Position numbers and translations under genes: made by a program
Origin: Malassezia japonica
Lineage: Eukaryota; Basidiomycota; Malasseziomycetes; Malasseziales; Malasseziaceae
Direction of reading: 5' to 3'
Assembly: GCF_029542785.1 (NCBI RefSeq)
Contig: NC_083370.1
Span: 1,054,001-1,118,000 of the forward strand
Length of the DNA stretch: 64,000 bases
Part shown: one piece after another, positions 9,222-18,990 of the stretch
Numbering within the stretch: position 1 is the stretch's first letter
How the letters are laid out: each line of letters starts with the position of its first letter
Notes under the pieces: generated by a model
What the model was told of the DNA's origin: nothing
Database searches by the model: none
The model's input: only the letters and a program-made list of their open reading frames with translations

Positions 9222-11618
9222 CTATCCAGAGGGGTCGTACATCTGGAACGGCCAGAGCGAGTAAGGATCCGCTTGGCTCGATGAATGCGGAGTTGCAGAC
9301 ATGGTCGTCGTCGGCGCGGACGAGGGCAGCGGCGACAGTGCGTGCATGGAGTCTTTGTCGGTCTGCATCGGCAGCGAGAAATTGGGGCCGCTCAACGCGC
9401 TCATAGACGTCGGCAGCGTCGTTCCGGGCTGGCTCGCTGCAATTGACGTCGGGGGATGCATGTGGGTGCCCGAGTGTGCGGGCGCGGCAGACGTCAGGCT
9501 GTTGTGGAACGGCGCGGAGGTGAACAGGTTGATATCAGGCATGCTCACCGTGCCGGCGGGCTGCGACGGGGCCGACACGGTCATCTCGGGCATCGACGAC
9601 AAGGGGCCGGAGCCCATCGAAATTGGCGCAGAGGAGAGGTGGGGGACCGAGACCGGCGTGCCCATCGGCGCCTTGGCCATCGCCGTCGAGCCCCACAGCG
9701 AGGACGGGGCAATGGTCGTTGGGAACGACGCGGAGTTCGTCGTGGACTGCGCCTGCAGGTGCCCACGGCTCTCCCACGCGCTGTCGTCGCTGCTCCACCA
9801 GAACGACTCGTTTCTGTTCATCTTGCCCTTCTGGCTGAGGCCAAGCGGCATCGGCGTGTCTTGCGTCGGCGCAGGCTGCGACACACTCGGCGCAACGGTG
9901 CTGCTCGGTGCGCTGCCCGCGCCGCCTTGCGTCAGCGCTTGGGGGATTACCAGCCAGCGTGGGTCGGGGTCAAACAGCCGGTTCGGCGGGCGGTCGAGCC
10001 CGTTGCGCTGAAAGTCGAGGCGCACAATCACACGCGCCCCGATGCGCGTCAGTGCGGCGCTCATCAAGTTCGGCGTAAGAGGGACCCACGTCGAGATGAC
10101 GGGCGTTTGCGAGATCCACGTCGCGACACTCACAGGACGCTGCTTGGCGTTCTGCATCACGCGGTGGATCTCATGCATGGCCTCCTGGTCGATAATGTTC
10201 GGCAGGACGTAGCCGATGCGCACAGGGATATCGTTCTGCTGTTCCTCGCGGCCGTGCTTGTCAGGAAGCACGAGGCACTGGAGAATGACTCCGGTAAAGG
10301 AGAGAGTGAGCCACGTTGGGCCACACGACGGTATAGGCGGGGGCGGCCGAGGGGAGGGCGGCGTCGGCTCGCTCTTCACCGCCGGTGGCTCAGGGCCGTC
10401 GGCGTAGTTCTTGCGGCGCCGGCCCGACACGGCGACCACTGTACGGGCCTTGCGGCCCGAGCCGCCAGGCTGCAGCACGAGACGCGCCGACGTCTCCATC
10501 CAGATGAGCTCGCCCGACTTGTGCCGCATACGCAGCAGGCCGTTGACCTCGGCAAGGACCGTGTGGCGCGACACGCTCTCGTCGAGACGGACCGGCTTCA
10601 CCGGAAACTGCGCGCGGCTTGGGCCGTTCTTGCTGGTCTTAGCGAGGAAGCTGAAGAGCGTCTCGTCCTGCCCGGATCCCTGTCGCACACGGCCTTTGCG
10701 CTGCGGCGTGCGTGTGCCGGTCGTCTTGATCTCTTTCAGCTCACGGAGCAGGGCAACAATGTCGTTGGGGTCACACAGCTCCTGCACGGGCCGGCCGATG
10801 ACTTCCTCGGGGCGGTAGCCCAGCAGGCGCTCGACCGACTGCGAGACGTACTGCAGCGTGTCACGCGACGAGACAAAGTGAAACGTATCCGCGTCGTCGT
10901 TCATTTGGATGTTGGCATGGTCCTCGCCGGTCGTGCTGCCATGCTTTGACTCTTTCACGAGCGTCTCGACTGCGCGGCCCAGGGGCGTCGTAAAGTTGGT
11001 ATGTAGCTCGTCTTCGACCCCGGGGGAAGCAAGGATAAAATCGGGTGCAACAACGGCTTGGAAGCCGACAATCCACTCGATCGACTCGTCGACCATGTCG
11101 TCGCTCTTGGGTTTGCACGGCAGCGGAATAAGCGTCATCAGCACAGAGCACGCTGTGCCGTCTTTCCGCTTCATCGATAGCACCGCCTGCTGCTCGGCAC
11201 CGCTTGCGGCCGCCGCATACAAATGAGCGGCTTCCGTACTCTCCGACTTGATGTCGCGCAGAACACTTGCCGGTGCCTGGCCCACGACGGCTTCACGTGC
11301 GTAGCCAAAGAGCCGTAAAAAATCGTCGCTTGCATCGCAGAAAACCACCCGCGGCTTCTCGGAAGGACTGTCGGTGTGGACGCGGGCAATGGTCATGGCG
11401 CATGCCATGTCCACCGGCCCGATGTCGACCTGCGGGGAAGGACGAGTCGCGACGCGTGTGAGAATATCGAGGATGTTAATCCCGGATTGGGAGTAGCTCG
11501 CTTGCGGTGTGATATTGTCCCCGTCCTGCGACGAGGACATGGCAACGGGCGGAGCGGGACGCGACTCATTAATGTCGTGCTGATGTTCCTCCCCTGGAAG
11601 CGTGTCAGGGGCAGGCAT
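9222..11618 (-). CDS. PAS-domain protein related to white-collar-type regulators, lacking LOV chemistry and zinc finger
   Basis: A single exon of 798 residues starting at a clear ATG. PAS-like segments are visible at about residues 78-195 (VVFCDASDDFLRLFGYAREAVVGQ), about 245-385 (FVSSRDTLQYVSQSVERLLG, then a motif RMRHKSGELIWMETSARL), and possibly a third at about 430-560. The C-terminal third is Ser/Thr/Pro-rich with KGKMNRNESFWW. The arrangement recalls fungal white-collar proteins. However, none of the PAS segments contains the photoactive NCRFLQ-type cysteine, and there is no GATA zinc finger. It is therefore probably a PAS adaptor or transcriptional co-regulator rather than a blue-light receptor. 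The exact orthology is uncertain. Confidence 0.7.
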   Translation of the reverse strand: MPAPDTLPGEEHQHDINESRPAPPVAMSSSQDGDNITPQASYSQSGINILDILTRVATRPSPQVDIGPVDMACAMTIARVHTDSPSEKPRVVFCDASDDFLRLFGYAREAVVGQAPASVLRDIKSESTEAAHLYAAAASGAEQQAVLSMKRKDGTACSVLMTLIPLPCKPKSDDMVDESIEWIVGFQAVVAPDFILASPGVEDELHTNFTTPLGRAVETLVKESKHGSTTGEDHANIQMNDDADTFHFVSSRDTLQYVSQSVERLLGYRPEEVIGRPVQELCDPNDIVALLRELKEIKTTGTRTPQRKGRVRQGSGQDETLFSFLAKTSKNGPSRAQFPVKPVRLDESVSRHTVLAEVNGLLRMRHKSGELIWMETSARLVLQPGGSGRKARTVVAVSGRRRKNYADGPEPPAVKSEPTPPSPRPPPPIPSCGPTWLTLSFTGVILQCLVLPDKHGREEQQNDIPVRIGYVLPNIIDQEAMHEIHRVMQNAKQRPVSVATWISQTPVISTWVPLTPNLMSAALTRIGARVIVRLDFQRNGLDRPPNRLFDPDPRWLVIPQALTQGGAGSAPSSTVAPSVSQPAPTQDTPMPLGLSQKGKMNRNESFWWSSDDSAWESRGHLQAQSTTNSASFPTTIAPSSLWGSTAMAKAPMGTPVSVPHLSSAPISMGSGPLSSMPEMTVSAPSQPAGTVSMPDINLFTSAPFHNSLTSAAPAHSGTHMHPPTSIAASQPGTTLPTSMSALSGPNFSLPMQTDKDSMHALSPLPSSAPTTTMSATPHSSSQADPYSLWPFQMYDPSG

Positions 11619-11789
11619 CCTTTAGGGCTTCGCCTGTATCAATTTTTTTCGACGTCCGCCTAAATGAAAATAGGGTTCACGTACTTGTCGCGCGTCCGTT
11701 GTTCGATGCGTCCTGACGCTTAGTGATCGCTGGTGAGGCAATGGCGCATTCAGCCGCGTGGCCGTCATTGGTGCAGCCTCTGCGGAGTT

Positions 11790-11795
11790 CACGTG
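11790..11795. promoter_or_regulatory. CACGTG E-box in the PAS-protein/MAP-kinase divergent region
   Basis: Sits in TTCACGTGACC, a palindromic TCACGTGA core, 71 bp before the MAP kinase ATG in the 247-bp divergent region 11619-11865. Nothing else clear is seen in that region. Confidence 0.5.
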
Positions 11796-11865
11796 ACCTA
11801 TACCCCAGCGAGCGGCGCCCAAGCCACGCTCGTCCGAGGCCCGTACCTGTCGCGGAAAACGAGCC

Positions 11866-12988
11866 ATGTCGGTCGACATGCAGCAGAATGGCGGCAGCGC
11901 ACAAGCTACCGCAGCCCATGAGGGAGCTGCTGCAAGTGCTGGTCCCCAGCTCGGAGATTCGTATCGTCTGCTGAAGGCTGTGGGCGAAGGTGCCTATGGC
12001 GTCGTCTAGTACGTTTTTCTTCTGACCCAGCTCGGCCATTCATCTGCCGACTTCCACCCGAGTCGCGGTGAAGCGAATCTCGCCGTTCGATCATCAGATG
12101 TTTTGTCTGCGTACGCTGCGCGAGATTCGGCTGCTGCGCCATTTTCACCATGAGAACATCATCTCGATTCTCGACATTCTCAAGCCCGAGTCACTGGAAA
12201 CCTTTACCGAGGTGCACCTGATCCAGGAGCTAATGGAGACGGATATGCACCGTGTGATTCGCACACAGGATCTGTCCAACGACCACTTCCAGTACTTTGT
12301 GTACCAGATCCTGCGTGGCCTCAAGGCACTCCATTCGGCTGGTGTCTTGCACCGTGACCTGAAGCCGAGTAACTTGCTGCTGAACGCCAACTGCGATCTC
12401 AAGATCTGCGACTTTGGCCTGGCGCGCAGTGCCGATCAGCCGGAACCGGATGGCAAGGCATTCCTGACGGAATACGTCGCGACACGCTGGTACCGGGCGC
12501 CGGAAATCATGCTCACCTTTAAGGAGTATACCAAGGCCATCGATCTCTGGTCCGTCGGCTGCATCTTTGCCGAAATGCTTTCTGGCCGTCCCCTATTCCC
12601 TGGTCGCGACTACCACCACCAGCTCTCGCTGATCCTCGAGGTGCTTGGCACACCGTCCCTCGACGATTTCTACGCGATCAGCTCGTTGCGGTCGCGCGAC
12701 TACATTCGCTCGTTGCCTTTTTGCAAGCGCAAAAACTTTGCCGCGCTCTTTCCGCAGGCCGAGCCACTGGCGCTGGATCTGCTCGAGCGTCTCTTGACTT
12801 TTTCGCCTCGTAAGCGCATCACTGTGGAAGAGGCACTGGCACACCCCTACCTCGAACCCTACCACGACCCCAGCGACGAGCCAGGTGCCGAGCCACTCGA
12901 CCCGAGTTTCTTTGATGCGGACTTTTCCAAGGAACCTCTGTCGCGCGCCGAACTGAAGAAACTCATTTACCAGGAGATTACTCGGTAA
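11866..12988 (+). CDS. MAP kinase of the Fus3/Kss1/Kpp2 (ERK) class
   Basis: Exons 11866-12008 and 12031-12988 give 366 residues. The 22-nt intron 12009-12030 splits codon 48 in the ATP-binding region. Landmarks: glycine loop GEGAYG (40-45), VAVK lysine (62), catalytic HRDLKPSN (from 155), DFG (175-177), activation-loop TEY (194-196) and the APE-type RAPEIM. The subfamily follows from the TEY motif and the strong match of [17 protein letters not shown] and [13 protein letters not shown] to pheromone/filamentation kinases. In smut relatives this kinase acts in mating and invasive growth. An alternative ATG at 11878 would remove four residues. Confidence 0.92.
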
Positions 12989-13039
12989 ACTTGTATAGAA
13001 TTAAGGGCTGTAGGTGTAAAATTTGCTAAGGATGTACAT

Positions 13040-16000
13040 CTACACGTCGCGCAGCGCGGCCTCGATCTGCGCATTGATGTAGGCTTTTTTCTCATCGATC
13101 GGACAGCCATACTTGTCCTGGAGCTGGTTGCGCAACTGACGCTTGGTGATCGTTGTCAGATCACTTTCCGCAATGATCGAGCGGATGTCGTGCCGGATCA
13201 CCTCGTCATGCGGCAGCCTGTTGGGGCGTGTATCAATGAGGGTACCTTGGGCAGGAGGCGTTCCAGGCTCGGACGGCGCAAAGGCGGCGGACGGCGCGCG
13301 GGGCGCAGCCGCCTCCCACGCATAACCGCTCGGCTGCATCGGCGCCTGGTAGGGGTCCACACCGTATTCGGGCGCGGGCTCCATCGGGAAACCGTGGCCA
13401 TACGATGAATAGCCATACGAAGCATGGCTCATCGGGCGCTTGCCGAGGTGGCCCATCTCGTATTCGCCGTGGCCCATCAACGACGAGGTCTCCTGGGCGA
13501 GCCAGGCGGCATCCATCGCATCGGGGCCATCGGTGTACGCCTTGCTGTGCCGCATAGCCTCCGGCTCCGAAAGCTCGGGAACCGGGTGCGTGGCATGACC
13601 GTATAGGCTCGGCGCGCGCGTCAACAGAGCACGCGTCGACTTGGACATGGGCACACGGGGGTGCTCGGCGAAGCTCGCATTATCCGATTGCCCAGAGCGC
13701 TTCTCCCACAGCTCGTTCTCGTACTCCTCCCAGGTCATATGGGGAATCTCGGCGGGATCAAAGGTGCCTTCGTTGTGCACGACGAGCTTTTCACCATGAT
13801 CGCCAGTGACAATACGCGTGTTGCCCCACGAGAAGTCGTCCATGTGCCAGAAGGAGTAGAGCGGCAAAATCAGCGACCACACCGGCAGCGCAAGGATATA
13901 CACAATCATCCATCCGATCATGTCAAAGCGGCGATGCAACAAGAAAATGATGGCCTGCAGACCATAGATCGCGGCAAGGAGAATGACCGAGGTAAGGGGA
14001 ATCGTACCTCCTTCCACCGTCACGACAATCACGAGATAGACCAGGTATCCAATCGTGACCGGCGCAATAATTGTCGACAGTAGATCAATCATCACAATGA
14101 AGCGCATTGAAAAGAGACAGAAACCACAGAGCTGCGGAGTACGCAGCAGTTCGACCAGGTTGTGCACCGTCGAATTGATCCAGCGGCGACGCTGCGAAAG
14201 CAGCACACGCCAGCTGTCCGGCGCTGTCGTCAAACAGCGCGCGTGACGCACAAAGGTCGTTTTGTAGTCGGGGAAGTGCTTCAAGACGAGTGTCGTGAGG
14301 TAGCGGTCCTCACCGAGGTACAGCAGGTTCTTGAGGTGTAGCGTGTCCACGCGGTTTTCCGCATAGTCGTCCAGCACGGTATTAGAAATGAAAAGAGGGC
14401 GTTGCGTGTCGGGCGTGCGGATGCGGAACATGGAGAAACAACCAGGCAAACAGGTGATCGAGCCAAAGAGGCTCTCGAAAGCCTTGACCATAAAGTGAGA
14501 AATGTAGTATTCGTACACCTGCAGCATCGTCGTGAGGCTCTGCTGCTCGTTCGCCAATGCCGTCTCACCACACAGCCCGATGATTTTCTTGTCGTGCACC
14601 ATCGACGCGACGAGGCGTGTAAGCGACGTGGGCTCGACTTCAGTATCGGCATCCACTTGCAAAATATACTCGTAAAAGCTGGGATTCACACCGATAATAT
14701 TTTTGATGTGATGGTACATCTCGAGCTCGAGGGGGCTCATGGGCAGACCAAAGTGCACCTTGTTCAGGAAACGCATCAGGACCAGCTGCGAGTCACGCTT
14801 ACCACGGTTACCGGGACGCGTCGTCTCACTCGGCTGGCCACACTTGGCGATGACAAGGTAGGGAACCATGTGCCCGGCGTGTTCGTACAAGCCACTGTAC
14901 ACGCGTGCCATGTTATGCTGCTTCGCACCTTCACCGAGGGACACGAAACTACGCGGCTCCACCTCGGTGCTAGTGTCAGCACCCAAGAGGTCGAGCACGA
15001 GCTGTGGCGTGGGCGCGTCGTTCCCTGCACCGACAATGTTACCATCGCAAATAAGGATGAGCAGTTTGCGACGGTCGTCGTACTTCAGCTTCGCAAGCGA
15101 GTCGACCGTCTTGCGGATCGAGTCGGTGTCTTCAGTGTAACACGGAACCTGGCAGATGACAAACTTGTCCTGCGCCTCGGGCGGCCGTGCACTGCCAAAC
15201 TGCAGTGCCGCGAAGAACTTGAAGCCGACGGTGGCGACCATGATGATCGACAGCGCAAGCAAAATGTACTTGGAGAATGTACAACGCGGCGAATCTCGAT
15301 GATCGACTTGGCCGATGTAAAAGAGATTGCGCAGACAGATGCGCTGACGCTCGAGCACGGCTGGATCCAGGTGCAGATTGTCGAAACGTTTGGTAATATC
15401 TGCGCCAGGATTCTGTGCAATGAGATTCACAATCTCGGGTGCGAGGATGGTGCGGTCGAGATTGGCAGGGGGGGCCATGCCTTCCGGGACCAAAACACCT
15501 CCACGATTGCCTTGTGCGACATAGTCCGAGATGTCGTAAATGTCTTTATTGTACACGGCGAGAGTCCGCCCGTCCTCTTGCGCATTGTCAATCTCCTTGG
15601 GGGTGTATCCAATCATTGCGACGCGATACTGGTTGCGCATGTACCACATCTGCTCGTAGTACCAGTCTGGACGCACGTCCACACCTTTGTAAGCACGGAA
15701 ATCGTGGTACTGTGCATTGGCATCAGTGTTGTTGTTATTGTCGAGCGTCACCCACGGCGAAATTGTGCCAGACACACCGTTGCACAGCGCGTTGACCTGC
15801 ACCGGGAAAATCTTGGTCGCATCCACACCCGCGTACTGTTGCAGCGTCTTGCGCGAGACAACCGGAATGGCGGCGGCGTGACCGTCAATGATACCATTCA
15901 AGTTAAACACTTCGCCGCGGATGGCGGTATATGCCTTTTTGCCTTTGTAGCCTGACAACTCATTGCTGCTGATAAGGTGCTCTTTTGGACACACGACATT

Positions 16001-18844
16001 GCCCAAAAAGACAATGACAAAAATCGAGCAGAGACACACGAACCAAATCATCATGTTGATGAGCAGCTTTTCGCGCCAGGCCATACGCACGTCGGAGCGC
16101 TTGAAACGCTTGAAGCGCTTCAACACAAACGACGGAATCCACCACGTAAAGAGCCATGTCAGCGCCACCCACTGCTTGCGCAGCGTCGAGACCTTGACCT
16201 TTTCTGTGACGCGCGGACCATCGGCTGTGCCAGTATCGCCTGGACCGGCGTCGAGCGCATCGCTCATCAAGGCATCATCCTCAGCGATGCCTTTCTCTTC
16301 GCTTGTGTCCATGTTGAGAAGCGTTTGCGTTTCTTCTGCGTCGTACTCGCCAGCGTACGTAAATGCAGGGTGCCACGCCTCGATCGGCTCGAACGGATTC
16401 GGCATGTCTTCCGATGGCGCAGCAACGTCGGCATATGGTGAGTACGGGTCCACCTGACCGTCCTCCATCAACTCGTCCTCTGCCGCAGCCTTGCGCAGGT
16501 TGTACTGCACCTCTTCGGGATCACGCAAGCGCAGTGCATCTTCAAGCTCACGGAAGACTTCGTGCGACAAAAAGACCTTGTGCATACCCATCGCGACGTG
16601 CGCATCCGACCAGTTCATAAGCGCACACGCATCACTCACGCGCATCTTGGCTTCAGACGACGGCGCGCCGAGCAGACCCAGCTGCTCGAGGCCATCGAGT
16701 GTGCCGTAGCGGTCGCAGAATTCGACATAAGTCAATGTCACGCTGTAATCGCGCGCATGCCCGTGCCGCAGCCGTGCGAGGCCGAGGGCATGTGCCTGGC
16801 GTCGAATCATGCGCGCCTCGCATTGGTTCGCGAGCTGGTTGCTGTTCGGGCGCAGGCACAAGACGAACCAAGCCTTGGTTTCGTCGATAACTTCCATCAG
16901 CGTTCCAAGCGCGTTCTGGAGCTCGCCGAGAACGCATGGCATCTCGTTCGTGGGCGGCGGCTTGGGAGCTTCGAGCATCTCAGCGCCGTACGTGTCTTCG
17001 TCCTCATCCGTGGCACGCTGGCGCCGCGACGTCGAGGCCCGCAGAGTGCCGCTGCGAGCAACGCGCTTTGTCGAAGGCGCACGCAAAGGACGCAGCCCTG
17101 CTTGTGTTCCGACGACTGGCGCACCGCTATGGTGCGGGAGCTGCGTCCAGACGGCTGCGCTCTGGAAGAGGCCACGCACAAATGCATTCGACGAGCCAAG
17201 ACCAGTCGTACCATCCGAGTGGCGGTCGGCGCCCCGGAGCAGTGAGACGTGCTCGAGGGCAAACGATTCGTCGTTGCGATCCAGCCATGCATGGGGATCG
17301 TACGACACGTTGCCATGGAAGTGCGTTACAACAAAGGCCTGGGGACCGAGGTGGTCCGGTGTATCGATTCGGAGTGCCTCGTGGTTCATCCAGCGCTTTT
17401 GCATCGCAGCAACCATTGTCTGGTCCGACTTGCGGGGACGGCGGCGGGTCTGGTCGTCCATGATGTGCACCAGGCCACCAGGCATGTGCGTCAAGAGACG
17501 CAGACGCTCCGTCTCGTCACTTGGTACCGGGAGAGGCGCCATGTGCGACAACCCCTCGCGGTCCATCTCGTCGATGCGGCGCTCAAGCAAGACGCGCGAC
17601 ATGTGACGGTGCACCGTGTCTTGTGCGAGGTTCACTGCAAACTGATCGAGTGTGTTGTACACGCGGTTGCCCCAGCCCGGCAAGTCGAGCAGGCCGATAT
17701 ATGTGTGGAATTGGTCGTTGGACAGGTGCTGGTTCATCTGCTCGTTCAGCCATGCAAAGACGAGCGAGTAGAGCATGCGCATGAGAGCGTCGCGGTTCGC
17801 TGCGGCGCCGTTTGCGTCGAGCATGACCGTGCACAGGTCGCCCTTCACCACCTTGGTCAGGTGTGTCAAAGCATTCGCAAGCGCACTGGCGCCGACGCCG
17901 AGCAGCGCGGCGGCAATGTACAACGGCTCTTCGGACGTGACACGCGCCGCAGTGTGTGGCCCGTCGTCCTGCACAAAGTCAAGGTTCGAAATGTGCAGAA
18001 TAGCAGCGAGCATATCAAAGAGCGACGCGCGCTGCACTGGCGGCATGCCGACGAGGTCTAGTGCGTTCACCAGACGCTCATAGCGTGCGATGAGCACACC
18101 CGCATCGCCTGCAGGGGGTCCTCGGCCACTAGTTGTGAGCAACCGGAAGCTTGGGGCATCATCAAAGCGCCAGCGGTTGCGGTCCTCGGGCGAGGCGCCT
18201 GCGATCAGCATGTAGAATACATGAAAGGTGCGTTCTGTCGTGCGCAGCGGCGATACCCGGCTGCGCTCGAGGTAGTAGTTGAGCATTTTCATGCCCAGCA
18301 ATCGGCCATTCTTGCTAAACTGCAGCTCCGAGTAGAGCGCCATGCCGGACGCATTCGCGTTTTCGTCCGATTCAGCGTTGCCGAAACATTCCATCGCGTA
18401 CAGCGCGGCCGGCAGCTGGATTGCGAGGCGTGCGCCGCGCTTGCCGGGAAGTGCTGTACTCAGGCTCAGCAATGCGCGGAGCGCAAGGCGGCGTGCCTCG
18501 CTCTTTCCACTAGCCGTCTCACCGAGGAAGAATAAACTTTGGTCCTGGCCGGTGCGCTGCATATAGTAGTATGCATTGCACGCCGTGCCAAAGATATGAG
18601 GAGGGACAGGATTACTGTTGGTCGTGTACCGCATGTCGCGGTACGCGCGCGTATACTCGCGCAGCACATCGTCCCCATTGACATCGACAGGTGTATGGAA
18701 CGGGTTGATGGCAACCAACACACTCTCCTGGATTTGGGAGTAGTACATCGACTGGTAGTACCGATGACAAAGCTGCGTCATCAGCTCGTCCTCCGCATCA
18801 CCCGCGGGCACGCTGGCGTGCTTAACGGCCTGCCCATCCGTCAT
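13040..18844 (-). CDS. Chitin synthase with N-terminal myosin motor-like domain (class V/VII type)
   Basis: A single exon giving 1934 residues from the ATG at 18844. The frame is open to 18931, but upstream codons include no ATG and a CACGTG box sits at 18908-18913, so the later start is preferred. Domain order: myosin head (Walker A GETASGKS at about 108-115); two membrane segments; a cytochrome-b5-like region (ELSGYKGKKAYTAIRGEVFN); a catalytic GT2 domain with VDADTEVEP, GEDRYL and the QRRRW signature (DNA about 14,180-14,196); several C-terminal membrane segments; and a DEK_C domain at the very end (about 13,040-13,200). These enzymes make cell-wall chitin at sites of polar growth and septation. 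The motor looks degenerate (see findings). Confidence 0.93.
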   Translation of the reverse strand: MTDGQAVKHASVPAGDAEDELMTQLCHRYYQSMYYSQIQESVLVAINPFHTPVDVNGDDVLREYTRAYRDMRYTTNSNPVPPHIFGTACNAYYYMQRTGQDQSLFFLGETASGKSEARRLALRALLSLSTALPGKRGARLAIQLPAALYAMECFGNAESDENANASGMALYSELQFSKNGRLLGMKMLNYYLERSRVSPLRTTERTFHVFYMLIAGASPEDRNRWRFDDAPSFRLLTTSGRGPPAGDAGVLIARYERLVNALDLVGMPPVQRASLFDMLAAILHISNLDFVQDDGPHTAARVTSEEPLYIAAALLGVGASALANALTHLTKVVKGDLCTVMLDANGAAANRDALMRMLYSLVFAWLNEQMNQHLSNDQFHTYIGLLDLPGWGNRVYNTLDQFAVNLAQDTVHRHMSRVLLERRIDEMDREGLSHMAPLPVPSDETERLRLLTHMPGGLVHIMDDQTRRRPRKSDQTMVAAMQKRWMNHEALRIDTPDHLGPQAFVVTHFHGNVSYDPHAWLDRNDESFALEHVSLLRGADRHSDGTTGLGSSNAFVRGLFQSAAVWTQLPHHSGAPVVGTQAGLRPLRAPSTKRVARSGTLRASTSRRQRATDEDEDTYGAEMLEAPKPPPTNEMPCVLGELQNALGTLMEVIDETKAWFVLCLRPNSNQLANQCEARMIRRQAHALGLARLRHGHARDYSVTLTYVEFCDRYGTLDGLEQLGLLGAPSSEAKMRVSDACALMNWSDAHVAMGMHKVFLSHEVFRELEDALRLRDPEEVQYNLRKAAAEDELMEDGQVDPYSPYADVAAPSEDMPNPFEPIEAWHPAFTYAGEYDAEETQTLLNMDTSEEKGIAEDDALMSDALDAGPGDTGTADGPRVTEKVKVSTLRKQWVALTWLFTWWIPSFVLKRFKRFKRSDVRMAWREKLLINMMIWFVCLCSIFVIVFLGNVVCPKEHLISSNELSGYKGKKAYTAIRGEVFNLNGIIDGHAAAIPVVSRKTLQQYAGVDATKIFPVQVNALCNGVSGTISPWVTLDNNNNTDANAQYHDFRAYKGVDVRPDWYYEQMWYMRNQYRVAMIGYTPKEIDNAQEDGRTLAVYNKDIYDISDYVAQGNRGGVLVPEGMAPPANLDRTILAPEIVNLIAQNPGADITKRFDNLHLDPAVLERQRICLRNLFYIGQVDHRDSPRCTFSKYILLALSIIMVATVGFKFFAALQFGSARPPEAQDKFVICQVPCYTEDTDSIRKTVDSLAKLKYDDRRKLLILICDGNIVGAGNDAPTPQLVLDLLGADTSTEVEPRSFVSLGEGAKQHNMARVYSGLYEHAGHMVPYLVIAKCGQPSETTRPGNRGKRDSQLVLMRFLNKVHFGLPMSPLELEMYHHIKNIIGVNPSFYEYILQVDADTEVEPTSLTRLVASMVHDKKIIGLCGETALANEQQSLTTMLQVYEYYISHFMVKAFESLFGSITCLPGCFSMFRIRTPDTQRPLFISNTVLDDYAENRVDTLHLKNLLYLGEDRYLTTLVLKHFPDYKTTFVRHARCLTTAPDSWRVLLSQRRRWINSTVHNLVELLRTPQLCGFCLFSMRFIVMIDLLSTIIAPVTIGYLVYLVIVVTVEGGTIPLTSVILLAAIYGLQAIIFLLHRRFDMIGWMIVYILALPVWSLILPLYSFWHMDDFSWGNTRIVTGDHGEKLVVHNEGTFDPAEIPHMTWEEYENELWEKRSGQSDNASFAEHPRVPMSKSTRALLTRAPSLYGHATHPVPELSEPEAMRHSKAYTDGPDAMDAAWLAQETSSLMGHGEYEMGHLGKRPMSHASYGYSSYGHGFPMEPAPEYGVDPYQAPMQPSGYAWEAAAPRAPSAAFAPSEPGTPPAQGTLIDTRPNRLPHDEVIRHDIRSIIAESDLTTITKRQLRNQLQDKYGCPIDEKKAYINAQIEAALRDV

Positions 18845-18907
18845 TCCCTCGTCCACCGGGAAAAGCCAGACGCGTCGATGCAGGCTGTGCGGGTGTGTCA
18901 CTTTCTT

Positions 18908-18913
18908 CACGTG
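18908..18913. promoter_or_regulatory. CACGTG E-box upstream of the myosin-chitin synthase
   Basis: CACGTG 64 bp before the chosen ATG (18844), in the 146-bp gap before the C2H2 gene. Its promoter-like position supports the 18844 start over any GTG reading through it. Confidence 0.45.
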
Positions 18914-18990
18914 CCGCGCGCTAGGGCCAAATCAGGTCGCGAGCCGCCGCGGCGTTGCGCGCACGCGCATATGTGGAGGTGTCGTGCAGA

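Noticed and set aside
18845..18931. N-terminal extension of the myosin-chitin synthase using the GTG at 18910 as start
   Set aside because: No ATG is present, the GTG lies inside a CACGTG box typical of promoters here, and the conserved head begins after the ATG at 18844.
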